A stretch of 7,218 nucleotides of DNA from Thermoplasmatota archaeon (GCA_022848835.1 JAJISG010000084.1:1-7218); one strand, 5' to 3'. Positions 1 through 6,800 are shown, numbered from the stretch's first letter. The notes: generated by a model from the letters alone, not told the origin. Numbers and translations: made by a program.

Positions 1-747
1 ACTGCCTCGAAGATCATGGGGTTCGTGGCCCTGTTCAGGATCTTCCTGATTGCCCTCATAGGGGCTGCTGCACACTGGGCCCTGATTCTAGGCATTCTGG
101 CGATTGCCACCATGACCCTTGGGAACGTGGCCGCCCTTCCCCAAAAGAGCGTCAAGCGGATGCTTGCCTACTCCAGCATAGGCCATGCGGGCTATGTGTT
201 GATCGCGGTGGTCGTGGGGAGCCATCCCAACACCGCCGTCGCGACTCTATCGATGGCTGGCGGGATGTACCATCTCCTTGTGTACGTCTTCATGCAGGGC
301 GGAGCCTTCATCTTTGTGGCCCTCATGGGGTCTCTCCTCCTAGGGGAGAAACTCGACGATTTCAGTGGACTGTCGAAGAGGATGCCTCTCATGGCTTTCG
401 GCATGATGATCATGCTCCTCTCTCTCGCCGGTATCCCACCTCTAGGAGGCTTCGTCAGCAAGTTCATCTTGTTCTGGTCGGCGGTCCAAGCCGCTCAGAC
501 TCCAGGCTCCCAGTGGATGTTCTCTCTAGCGGTGGCTGGCGTTCTCAACAGCGCCCTTTCCCTCTACTACTATGCGAGGGTCATGAAGCACATGTACATT
601 CTCGAGGGACCTAAGGAGCCTCTTCAAGTGCCGAGGTCCTTTGGTGTCGCAATCCTCTTGGCGACTCTAGGCGTCGTGGCCACTGGCGTTTTTGCTCTCC
701 CCTTCTTGGACTTCGTGTCCCGGGCGGCTGCGGCCTTCTTCGGCTGA
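1..747 (+). CDS. nuoN: Complex I-like dehydrogenase subunit N (NuoN/FpoN), C-terminal half, 5' partial
   Basis: The reading frame is open from base 1, so the gene starts outside the window; the first in-frame ATG at 16 lies inside a conserved helix and is not the start. The visible 248 residues (full-length homologues are about 480) are a polytopic membrane protein of the Mrp-antiporter-like family that forms a proton channel in the membrane arm of NADH- or F420H2-type dehydrogenases. Lysines expected in this family are present: TASK at residue 4 of the fragment (bases 10-12), QKSVKRMLAYSS with the channel lysine near residue 52, and LAGIPPLGGFVSKF with the lysine of the broken helix at bases 460-462. 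The layout matches my recollection of E. coli NuoN (K217, K247, K395). The final helix ends in a short alanine-rich tail with no extension. As subunit N is usually the last gene of nuo/fpo operons, the rest of the operon probably lies to the left. Whether the electron donor is NADH, F420H2 or ferredoxin cannot be told from this subunit. Confidence 0.95.
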   Translation, partial: TASKIMGFVALFRIFLIALIGAAAHWALILGILAIATMTLGNVAALPQKSVKRMLAYSSIGHAGYVLIAVVVGSHPNTAVATLSMAGGMYHLLVYVFMQGGAFIFVALMGSLLLGEKLDDFSGLSKRMPLMAFGMMIMLLSLAGIPPLGGFVSKFILFWSAVQAAQTPGSQWMFSLAVAGVLNSALSLYYYARVMKHMYILEGPKEPLQVPRSFGVAILLATLGVVATGVFALPFLDFVSRAAAAFFG

Positions 748-771
748 GGCCTTCACGCAACCCTTGGCGGC

Positions 772-783
772 AAAGCTTCTTAT
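772..783 (+). promoter_or_regulatory. Probable TATA element of the DUF255 gene
   Basis: The only A/T-rich stretch in the 59-base gap (AAAGCTTCTTAT) is centred about 27 to 30 bases before the ATG at 807. This is the distance archaeal TATA boxes keep from the transcription start, so transcription would begin at or next to the ATG. No Shine-Dalgarno motif is present between this element and the ATG, which agrees with a leaderless mRNA. The match to a TATA consensus is only moderate. Confidence 0.45.
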
Positions 784-806
784 GGCGCTCTCGGCGTAGT
801 TCAGTC

Positions 807-2552
807 ATGGGGAAGCACTCGGACATTCGATGGCGAGAGTGGGGTGAGGAGGCCTTCAAGGAAGCTAAGGAGGCGGGAAAACCAGTCCTCTTGGACCTCT
901 CTGCTGTCTGGTGCCATTGGTGTCACGTGATGGATGAGACGAGCTACTCCGATGACGAGGTTATCCAGCTGATAAATGAGAGCCTCGTGCCGATCCGTGT
1001 GGACATAGACCAGAGGCCTGACATAAGGGAAAGGTACAACTTTGGCGGATATCCGACGACGGCGTTCCTCGACGGGGATGGCGAGGTCATTACTGGCGGA
1101 ACCTACATCCCGCCAGACCAGATGAAGCGGACCCTGATACAGGTGAAGGAGTATTACGAGTCCTCGGGGGGCAAGGCTCGGAGGAGGAGGGTACTGAAGG
1201 AGTCTGAGGTTGAGCCATCGAGGGGCGCGCCGAAGCTTGATATCATGGAGGAGATCGTCGGCCATCTCCTCGAGCAATACGATGAACTTCACGGTGGTTT
1301 CGGCAACGCACCGAAGTTTCCCCAACCGGAGGGCATCGATCTAGTGCTGTACAAATACAAACTTTCTGGCAACAGGTACTTCCGAAAACTGGTGGAGAAG
1401 AGCCTGGCAGCCATGGCCGGTCATGGCATGTACGATGACGTAGAGGGAGGATTCTTCAGGTATTCAGTGAACAGGGATTGGAGCGAGCCCCACTACGAGA
1501 AGATGCTGGAGGTCAACGTAGGATTGTTGAGGAACTACCTGAATGCTTTCGTCCTCCTGAAAGAGCCCTGGTACAGGGACGTAGCGTTGGATGTCCTGAG
1601 GTACCTAGATGGGAACCTCCGCAATCCTAAAGGAGGTTTCTTCGCGAGCCAGGATGCTGATGAGGAGTACTATGGGATGTCACAGGAGGGAAGGGATGGT
1701 GTTCAGGCACCCTACATAGACAAGACCCTCTATGCAGATCTCAATGGACAGGCCGTCTCCTCATATTTCCGAGCAGGCGCTATCCTCGGAGAGGATAGGT
1801 TTCTGAAGGCAGGACTCTCCACCCTCGCCCTCATGGAGAAACGCCTCCTAAAGGAGGATGGCTTCCTTTACCACTACCGGGACGGCGAGTCAGGAGTAGA
1901 CGGTCTGCTGGGGGACTACGTCTATCTGTCCAGGGCGTTCCTGGAGGCTTATGAGCACGTGGGCGAGATGGTATATCTAGACAAGTGTAGGGCCGTCATC
2001 GATAGGATGTTGACCAGCATGACGGATGAAAGAGGACTCCTTACCGACAGGCAGCCGAGGGAGTCGGACATTGGCCTTTTGAAGGCCCCTCGAAGACCAT
2101 TGGTGGAAAACGCTCACGCGGCTCTGGTTCTTCTCAAGTTAGAGGAGTTGGCCGAGGAGGAGGGTTATGGTGACGCTGCGAGGCAGATTCTCGAGGGTTT
2201 CAGTGGCCAGTATTCCCGGTATTCGATCTTTGCCGCCCCTTACGCCATCGCGGTATACACCTATCTCAAGGGTCCCCTGAGGCTGGTACTCGTCGGTCGG
2301 AAGGATGACGGACGGACCAGGCAGATGAACGCTGATCTGGTGGCGGCCTTCGAACCAAGAAGGGTTGTGCAGATCTTACAGCCCGGGACCGCTACCTTTC
2401 AGGATATGAAGTATCCTGACGAGCCAGCTCCAGCGGTTTACGCGTGTGTGGGAAAACAGTGTTCGAGCCCCATTACCGACCTTGAACCTATGAAAGCGGT
2501 TGAGGTTTTTATGGGAAGTGTCGAGACACAGGAAGGGATCGGAGCAGCTTAG
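807..2552 (+). CDS. DUF255/YyaL-family thioredoxin-fold and alpha-barrel protein
   Basis: The 581-residue protein has the two-part layout of the DUF255 family (bacterial YyaL, animal SPATA20). Residues 1-120 are a thioredoxin fold with the family hallmark WCHWCHVM, redox pair C36/C39, and the cis-proline segment GGYPTTAFLDG at P83. Residues about 145-460 match the helical-barrel part: HGGFGNAPKFP (162-172), YDDVEGGFFRYSV then PHYEKML (209-234), GGFFASQDADEE (276-287) and ENAHAALVLLKLEEL (434 on). The C-terminal piece has the YACVGKQC cysteine pair (C547, C552), where homologues also carry a cysteine-containing motif. No signal peptide or membrane helix is visible, so it should be cytoplasmic. 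The biochemical role of the family is unsettled; the barrel resembles N-acylglucosamine 2-epimerase/cellobiose-epimerase folds. The N-terminus is short: it starts at about the WGEEAF motif and lacks the usual preceding segment ending in SPYLLQHA-NPV. The ATG is supported by the TATA-like element 24-35 bases upstream and absence of a Shine-Dalgarno motif. Confidence 0.92.
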   Translation: MGKHSDIRWREWGEEAFKEAKEAGKPVLLDLSAVWCHWCHVMDETSYSDDEVIQLINESLVPIRVDIDQRPDIRERYNFGGYPTTAFLDGDGEVITGGTYIPPDQMKRTLIQVKEYYESSGGKARRRRVLKESEVEPSRGAPKLDIMEEIVGHLLEQYDELHGGFGNAPKFPQPEGIDLVLYKYKLSGNRYFRKLVEKSLAAMAGHGMYDDVEGGFFRYSVNRDWSEPHYEKMLEVNVGLLRNYLNAFVLLKEPWYRDVALDVLRYLDGNLRNPKGGFFASQDADEEYYGMSQEGRDGVQAPYIDKTLYADLNGQAVSSYFRAGAILGEDRFLKAGLSTLALMEKRLLKEDGFLYHYRDGESGVDGLLGDYVYLSRAFLEAYEHVGEMVYLDKCRAVIDRMLTSMTDERGLLTDRQPRESDIGLLKAPRRPLVENAHAALVLLKLEELAEEEGYGDAARQILEGFSGQYSRYSIFAAPYAIAVYTYLKGPLRLVLVGRKDDGRTRQMNADLVAAFEPRRVVQILQPGTATFQDMKYPDEPAPAVYACVGKQCSSPITDLEPMKAVEVFMGSVETQEGIGAA

Positions 2553-2696
2553 CTGTGGATGCCCTTCGGACTCGAACAACCTTGTCACGGCTTCTATGAG
2601 TATCGAGGCATCGTCCACTTCGAATCCAAAACGCCTGTCGAGGGGAGCGCCTTCGATCCCACAGATTGAGGCTCCGCGGCCTCCGGGGGAGCAGGG

Positions 2697-3287
2697 TTAC
2701 TCAGAAGGTATCAAGGGATGGGTTCTGTCGTCGAGTTCTAAGTGATAATTACCTTCTAGGAGTTTCTCGAGGAACTCGTCAACGAAGTGTACCGATTCCA
2801 TTCGACCATCCCAATCCTTCAAATGATCTCCGTGTTCTCTCTCGAGATCACGTAGGGTGGCATTCATCTGATCCAGGAGATCTGTTGGCCTATCACCCCT
2901 TATCACCGTCGCCATAACGACGTGTCTGCCGCTGCATATTGAGATACTTAGCTCGCCGAAGACCATGTCTCTCAACTCTCCACTTTCCTCCCTAAAGGAG
3001 TCCCTGACGAACTCCTGTACGGCTCGCAGCATCCCTGTGAGGATATCGCTGTCCACCTGAGGTTTCAACCTTCTGGTAAGGTGTCTAATGAGCATGCCAC
3101 TCCGATGGAGGAGGAACACGTCCTCTATTAGTGTGTCATCGAGCCCACGCGTCTCTGCCTTCAACTTATTCCGTCTCCGAGCGCGTTTGAACATCAGGTA
3201 GGTGAGGGACGATAGCCATAAACCCTGTATGAACAGAAACCCCACCACGAGAAGGACTATGGCATCCACCGTCTCGAAAGACACCAT
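2697..3287 (-). CDS. Single-pass membrane protein with cytoplasmic longin/Roadblock-like module
   Basis: This 196-residue protein has one hydrophobic helix (residues about 8-33) followed by a basic cluster (K34-K41, rich in arginine), predicting the N-terminus outside and the rest inside the cell. Residues about 53-176 form a soluble domain: IEDVFLLHRSGMLIRH (likely beta hairpin), DSDILTGML...VQEFVRDSF (helix), FGELSISICSG and VVMATVIRG (strands), then a long helix ending EHGDHLKDWDGRM. The same domain, aligned along its length with the same key residues, closes the upstream minus-strand gene ending at 3745, so the two are paralogous at this domain. The acidic C-terminal tail has no recognisable motif. 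The strand/helix order suggests a longin or Roadblock type fold; this is inference. The ATG at 3287 is supported by a GAGGT motif six bases upstream. It may be co-transcribed with the large gene or have its own promoter in the 457-base gap. No enzyme signature is seen; a sensory, scaffold or trafficking-like role is possible but unproven. Confidence 0.85.
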   Translation of the reverse strand: MVSFETVDAIVLLVVGFLFIQGLWLSSLTYLMFKRARRRNKLKAETRGLDDTLIEDVFLLHRSGMLIRHLTRRLKPQVDSDILTGMLRAVQEFVRDSFREESGELRDMVFGELSISICSGRHVVMATVIRGDRPTDLLDQMNATLRDLEREHGDHLKDWDGRMESVHFVDEFLEKLLEGNYHLELDDRTHPLIPSE

Positions 3288-3293
3288 GGTTTT

Positions 3294-3298
3294 ACCTC
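3294..3298 (-). promoter_or_regulatory. Shine-Dalgarno motif of the small membrane-protein gene
   Basis: On the minus strand GAGGT lies six bases before the ATG at 3287 and is complementary to the 3' end of archaeal 16S rRNA. It supports this start and shows that this gene is translated from a leadered mRNA, unlike the DUF255 gene. Confidence 0.6.
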
Positions 3299-3699
3299 GA
3301 CACTGTGTTTGGCGTTCGCCAGGGTTCTGAATCCAGATCCCATTGCATTAGCGTAGTGTCTTGGGCTGGGCCTGTAGGCGAGAGAGCAGTGTGTGGGAAG
3401 CCAACCCATTCTCCGAAACTTGGACCCAGCAAGGGGACCACTCGAAAAGGGGAGGTGAGGCTTTCACGGCCATTGATGAGACTGAGAGAATTATGGAAGG
3501 TCGACATGATATGTCTCTGTGGGCAGATGTCTTCCATTCTGGCTTAAACATTGTCCTCTGGATATCAGATTGTCACAGTAAGTCCGATGAATCTTGCGTA
3601 GGATTCGTCGCCATGGATTGCGAGGGAAGTGCCGCGCCGAAGGGAGCCGAGAGGTCTAGGTGCCCACGAAGAGGTTCGCAGATGTTCTCCCACCTGCAC

Positions 3700-3711
3700 A
3701 ATCTCGAGATT
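3700..3711. repeat. Perfect 12-base palindrome downstream of the large surface-protein gene
   Basis: AATCTCGAGATT reads the same on both strands and lies 33 bases past the TAA of the large minus-strand gene. It has no loop and is not followed by a T-run on the minus strand, so it is a poor terminator. A protein-binding site is possible; it may also be chance. Confidence 0.35.
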
Positions 3712-3744
3712 TCGATTATTCTAGTCTCCCCCTTTTGTCTCCGC

Positions 3745-6453
3745 TTACCTTCCCACTTCGTCCTTGTCCTTACGACGGACTTTCCCACCGCCCCAGAGGG
3801 CGGGGAGAATGTGGCGAATACCCTTGACCTCATTCATGGCCCCATCCCACCCCTTCAGCACGTCCCCGAATTCCTCATCGATCCGGCGAGACATGCTTGA
3901 GAGTCGAACCTCTAGAGACCGACTCTTTGTACCCTTGTAAACGACCGCCACATAGTGATAGGTTCCCTGTTCGATGAGGATGTTGAACTTTCCGAATTGG
4001 AGGCCCCTCATTGGGGCGTCATCATGACTCGAGAAGGCGTCCTGCACGAAGTCCTGGACAGTCTTGAATATTGCGGCGAGAATATCCTCGTCCTGGTCTG
4101 GGGTCAAGGTTTTGGAGCGATGGACGAGGAGGATCCCGTTACGATGCACCACGAATATCTCTTCAATGCTCGGGCCAATCAGGAAGCGACGGATCAAGAG
4201 GAAGAGAGGAACAGTAGCGGTTGCAGCAACGAGCCCAAGAACCCACCACAGCCACGGGGCGTAAGGGGACACTGCTGGCAAGAGCTCCACAGAAACGGCG
4301 TTGCTGAGTGCCCTCTCCGGTGAGCTGCCCTTCCCGTCCGTGAAGTCGAATGAGAAACGGAAGGACTCTAGTCCCGGTTCCCCCTTCGTCTCAAACTCCA
4401 CGCCGAGGAAGATTGCGGAGTCTGCAGGAACAGAAGAGAGTTTCCAGGTCATGAGGCCATCGGTGACGTTCACAGGGTATGTCCCGTTATCCCCCACATA
4501 CTCAACACTGGACGGAAGCGTCAGGTTCAGCCATCCCGTCGCCATTGCCTGGCCTGAGTTGCGGATGGTCAGGTTGAGAGTGAAGGCTGTATGGGCCTCG
4601 ACTGATATAGGGGCGGAACCGAGGCTTAGGCTAAGCGACGGGGCGTACAGGAAGACACCCGAAAGCAGGCCTGCATCTGGCAGCGGGTTACCGTTCCCGT
4701 CAGTGGCCTCCCAGGTCACCTGGAGCCCCATCTCCAAACCGTCCGCCATGCCTCGGACCACCAGCAGCCGGACCGCCATGGAGTGGGACCCTGTGGCGAC
4801 GTTCGTGAGGGCCACCTCGAAGCCGTCAGCGGTTTCAATGTAGGACAGGGCTGGGGAGATGCCTACTAGCACGTAGTGGCCCTCCAGGCTCCAGTTGGCC
4901 CATGCCAGGAGGGCAGTGCCAGTGCCGGTATTGTTGTAGTACAGCACCGCCACGACCTCATCTCCCCGCTCTGCATTGGATCGATCGAGACGCAGTGCTG
5001 GGGAGAACGATGGAATGCTCACCGTTGCCTCAGAAGAGGCGTTCAGGGATGGAAGCGACGCGCCGCTGACGTCCTCATAGTCGACTTGCACCGACGAGGT
5101 CACCGTCGCCAGGTCAGGTGTTCCGAGGTTGACCTCCACAATCCATTCGACGACGATCTGGTTCCCGGGGGTGAGGAAGGGCACCGCCCAGCTTAGGGTA
5201 CGGGTCACTCCGTCGTAGCTCCCTGTCGGGAAGGATGAGATGTATGTAGCGTTCAGGTCCACTTGTGCCTCGATCAGGATATTCCGGGCGGACCCCGATC
5301 CCAGATTCCTTACCGTTGCGGTCAAGGTGATTGCGTCTCCTGGGTCCACCGCAAAGGCGCTAGACACAAGTGAGAGATCTAGGACGGTGTCGTAGTTCAC
5401 CCTGACAGTGACGTAGTCCAGACGAGCTCCGGAGGCGTTGGTTCCCACCCGCACCCGCAGGTTGGCATCGGAAAGCTTCGAGGCATTCCAGGCCGTGGCA
5501 GAGGTGAAGTCCAGCCACTCCACAGTGTCGTCATCGGTCGACTTGTTGGTGGCTGTCTGGTTCGTCGCCCATGTCAACCCATTGTCCCAGGACACAGTAA
5601 CGTTCAGGACAGGCTCAGGACTGGTTCTATACCACTCAATACCAGTCTCGACTCTGCTAACGGTGTCGGCTGGGCTGAGGTCGTAACCGAAATCAAACCA
5701 GGCCGTGTCGTTCTTACCAGGGAGGAGGGGACCAGGGACCTCGAACTCAGCCCATGTGAGTCTGAACTGTCGAGATTGTGACCCGAGGAAAAAGGTGATG
5801 TCGTAAAAAACGCGCAGGTCCGTGTAATCGGTGATGGAGTCCGCCTCAGATGTTGAGAGCGTCTGGTTCCGGGTTTCGTACGAGGTATTCCGGATATCCG
5901 TGTGAGTCCAAGAAGCGACGATCGTTACTCCCTGCCTAAGCTCCACTGTGACGTCAAGTTCAGAGTTGCCGCCAAAGACCGCACTGTTATTGTAGCGGTA
6001 TCTGAGAATGTGACCGCCTGAGGTCTGGGGGTCTATCACGTCGCTCAGGCCGAACTCCGCATCATCTCCATCTGAAGGGTTTATGTCGGTCTGAGTATAC
6101 GTGGCGTTGTCGTCAGCAGCGGTCTCATCGATCTTGGTGTAGTTGACGCCATCCCCACTTGAATCCGTCCAGTTGGTTACGCTGACATCAGAATCTGGTC
6201 GCGCGTACTGCGCTGCGCCCCTCCCATCGGAGGCAACGGCATATGTATCATCGGATGAGGCGGCACTGTCGCAGGAGGTCCAGTTATTCCCAACTGCCTC
6301 GCAAGAAGAGGGTTCCCGCTGACTCTGCACAGCTTCCGCAGAACCCAAGGGAGGCTTCAGGTCAAATACAGGTGGTATTACCACAAGTGTAAGGAGCAAC
6401 GCAAATGACAGACCGAGGATGGCCCATGCATTCCGGTTTGTAGCTCTAGGCAT
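3745..6453 (-). CDS. Membrane-anchored DUF11-type surface glycoprotein with cytoplasmic longin/Roadblock-like module
   Basis: From the ATG at 6453 the protein has 902 residues. Residues about 9-30 are a hydrophobic signal peptide or anchor after a short basic N-terminus. Two cysteines (51, 61) are the only ones I see and may form a disulfide. Residues about 90-240 are a beta-rich module with GGHILRYRYNN, a VELRQG strand, SWTHT and EADSITDYTDLRV; about 244-355 a second beta-sandwich-like module (AWFDFGYDL, VSWDNGLTW). Three DUF11/CARDB-like Ig-type repeats follow (about 356-482, 483-603, 604-726), recognised by the PGD-x-ITLTATVRN-x-G type motif. One membrane helix (about 734-757) precedes arginines, placing the C-terminus inside. 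Residues about 761-887 are the same module as in the neighbouring 196-residue protein: IEEIFVVHRNGILLVH, VQDFVQDAF, FGKFNILIEQG, FGDVLKGWDGAM. A lysine/arginine tail ends the protein. By my count there are about 21 N-x-S/T sequons, all outside the cytoplasmic module. A start at 6498 would lie within the TATA box and is rejected. Ligand and function are unknown. Confidence 0.88.
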   Translation of the reverse strand: MPRATNRNAWAILGLSFALLLTLVVIPPVFDLKPPLGSAEAVQSQREPSSCEAVGNNWTSCDSAASSDDTYAVASDGRGAAQYARPDSDVSVTNWTDSSGDGVNYTKIDETAADDNATYTQTDINPSDGDDAEFGLSDVIDPQTSGGHILRYRYNNSAVFGGNSELDVTVELRQGVTIVASWTHTDIRNTSYETRNQTLSTSEADSITDYTDLRVFYDITFFLGSQSRQFRLTWAEFEVPGPLLPGKNDTAWFDFGYDLSPADTVSRVETGIEWYRTSPEPVLNVTVSWDNGLTWATNQTATNKSTDDDTVEWLDFTSATAWNASKLSDANLRVRVGTNASGARLDYVTVRVNYDTVLDLSLVSSAFAVDPGDAITLTATVRNLGSGSARNILIEAQVDLNATYISSFPTGSYDGVTRTLSWAVPFLTPGNQIVVEWIVEVNLGTPDLATVTSSVQVDYEDVSGASLPSLNASSEATVSIPSFSPALRLDRSNAERGDEVVAVLYYNNTGTGTALLAWANWSLEGHYVLVGISPALSYIETADGFEVALTNVATGSHSMAVRLLVVRGMADGLEMGLQVTWEATDGNGNPLPDAGLLSGVFLYAPSLSLSLGSAPISVEAHTAFTLNLTIRNSGQAMATGWLNLTLPSSVEYVGDNGTYPVNVTDGLMTWKLSSVPADSAIFLGVEFETKGEPGLESFRFSFDFTDGKGSSPERALSNAVSVELLPAVSPYAPWLWWVLGLVAATATVPLFLLIRRFLIGPSIEEIFVVHRNGILLVHRSKTLTPDQDEDILAAIFKTVQDFVQDAFSSHDDAPMRGLQFGKFNILIEQGTYHYVAVVYKGTKSRSLEVRLSSMSRRIDEEFGDVLKGWDGAMNEVKGIRHILPALWGGGKVRRKDKDEVGR

Positions 6454-6461
6454 CAATCGGT

Positions 6462-6466
6462 TCACC
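6462..6466 (-). promoter_or_regulatory. Shine-Dalgarno motif of the large surface-protein gene
   Basis: GGTGA on the minus strand lies eight bases before the ATG at 6453 and is complementary to the conserved CACCUCC end of 16S rRNA. It decides the start in favour of 6453. A GGAGG further upstream (about 15 bases from the ATG) is too far to serve as well. Confidence 0.6.
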
Positions 6467-6496
6467 GAGCCTCCAAAAAGCCTCTGGCAGACGGCC

Positions 6497-6503
6497 ATAT
6501 AAA
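6497..6503 (-). promoter_or_regulatory. TATA box of the large surface-protein gene
   Basis: The minus strand reads TTTATAT here, the best TATA box in the window. A transcription start 25-27 bases downstream would fall near 6474, giving a leader of about 20 bases that holds the GGTGA motif ahead of the ATG at 6453. The in-frame ATG at 6498 overlaps this box and therefore cannot be in the transcript. Confidence 0.7.
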
Positions 6504-6516
6504 GACGGCGGTCTCA

Positions 6517-6526
6517 ATATCGATAT
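6517..6526. promoter_or_regulatory. Palindrome upstream of the surface-protein TATA box
   Basis: ATATCGATAT is a perfect ten-base palindrome centred about 21 bases upstream of the TATA box of the large minus-strand gene. The position would suit an activator site. It is short and A/T-rich, so chance is a real alternative. Confidence 0.3.
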
Positions 6527-6759
6527 CGGTATGGCAGAAGCGCGGTCTTGGGTCCCTACACTGTAACCATGAGCGAAGGAGTGCGTCGCTTCCCATGCAG
6601 CCGGGATCGTGCCCCTTAAGGTACCGACTTGCACCGCTCTGTGACTTTCCTGGGGCGAGGCCGACGGGTCCCATTGACCGCCCGTTTCGTTATCCTCAGA
6701 GTTTGCCGGTCGCCATGGTGCGGAGACTACAGGTGTGGACCTGTCCTGATAACAGTCTC
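6527..6759. other. Core of the divergent intergenic region, no gene seen
   Basis: This stretch separates the minus-strand promoter of the surface protein from the plus-strand promoter of the small gene; the whole non-coding region (6454-6800) is 347 bases. Only very short open frames occur, with no start context or protein-like sequence. The identifiable elements are the ACAGGT inverted repeat (6729-6744) and one of the GTCTCAATAT repeats (6755-6764). A weak five-base hairpin around 6664-6685 is not convincing as a terminator. No tRNA signature is visible. Confidence 0.5.
6729..6744. promoter_or_regulatory. Inverted repeat, candidate operator of the small plus-strand gene
   Basis: ACAGGT-GTGG-ACCTGT is a perfect six-base inverted repeat with a four-base spacer, ending 15 bases upstream of the A/T-rich promoter element at 6760-6771. 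Size, symmetry and place fit a dimeric regulator site next to the BRE/TATA region. It could also form a small RNA hairpin if a transcript crosses it. Confidence 0.4.
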
Positions 6760-6771
6760 AATATATTAATA
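6760..6771 (+). promoter_or_regulatory. TATA-like element of the small plus-strand gene
   Basis: An unbroken run of twelve A/T bases (AATATATTAATA), centred about 35 bases before the ATG at 6801. A transcription start about 26 bases downstream would leave a leader of only about ten bases with no Shine-Dalgarno motif. This is the main non-coding evidence that the small gene is real. Confidence 0.55.
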
Positions 6772-6800
6772 GCCAAGGTGCCTCCAAAGACGCTCATCCT

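Larger units (their letters stand above)
3288..3744. other. 457-base intergenic gap between the two paralogous minus-strand genes
   Basis: No convincing gene is found here. The open frames on both strands (for example 3292-3537 minus and the plus frame through 3361-3900) give low-complexity, non-protein-like translations and the latter runs antisense into the end of the large gene. Identified content is the Shine-Dalgarno motif at its left end, a perfect 12-base palindrome at 3700-3711, and a pyrimidine-rich plus-strand stretch at 3721-3744 directly beyond the stop of the large gene. A weak TTTAAG element on the minus strand near 3544-3549 could be a promoter, but it would imply a leader of over 200 bases. 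No tRNA or clear structured RNA could be recognised. Confidence 0.5.

Noticed and set aside
801..1325. 174-residue minus-strand open frame
   Set aside because: It is antisense to the conserved thioredoxin and barrel motifs of the DUF255 gene and its translation is not protein-like.
2671..2692. GCTCC/GGAGC hairpin as a terminator between convergent genes
   Set aside because: The stem has five pairs with a twelve-base loop, and no T-run follows on either strand; archaeal termination relies mainly on T-runs.
2560..2700. tRNA-like T-loop motifs (TTCGA followed by purines or ATCC) in the convergent gap
   Set aside because: The flanking bases do not form the five-pair T stem, and no matching D or anticodon arm is found on either strand.
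3320..3345. GGTTC-GAATCC-like element resembling a tRNA T arm
   Set aside because: The loop lacks the conserved A58 position and no acceptor or anticodon stem could be drawn.
3361..3900. 179-residue plus-strand open frame
   Set aside because: It runs antisense into the conserved cytoplasmic module of the large gene, has irregular composition, and has no start signal.
4301..4843. 180-residue plus-strand open frame
   Set aside because: It is the shadow of the DUF11-like repeats on the minus strand, rich in serine, proline and arginine without domain features.
6653..6685. Hairpin-forming GC-rich stretch as a small RNA or terminator
   Set aside because: Only competing five-base stems can be drawn, with no T-run and no sign of a dedicated promoter.
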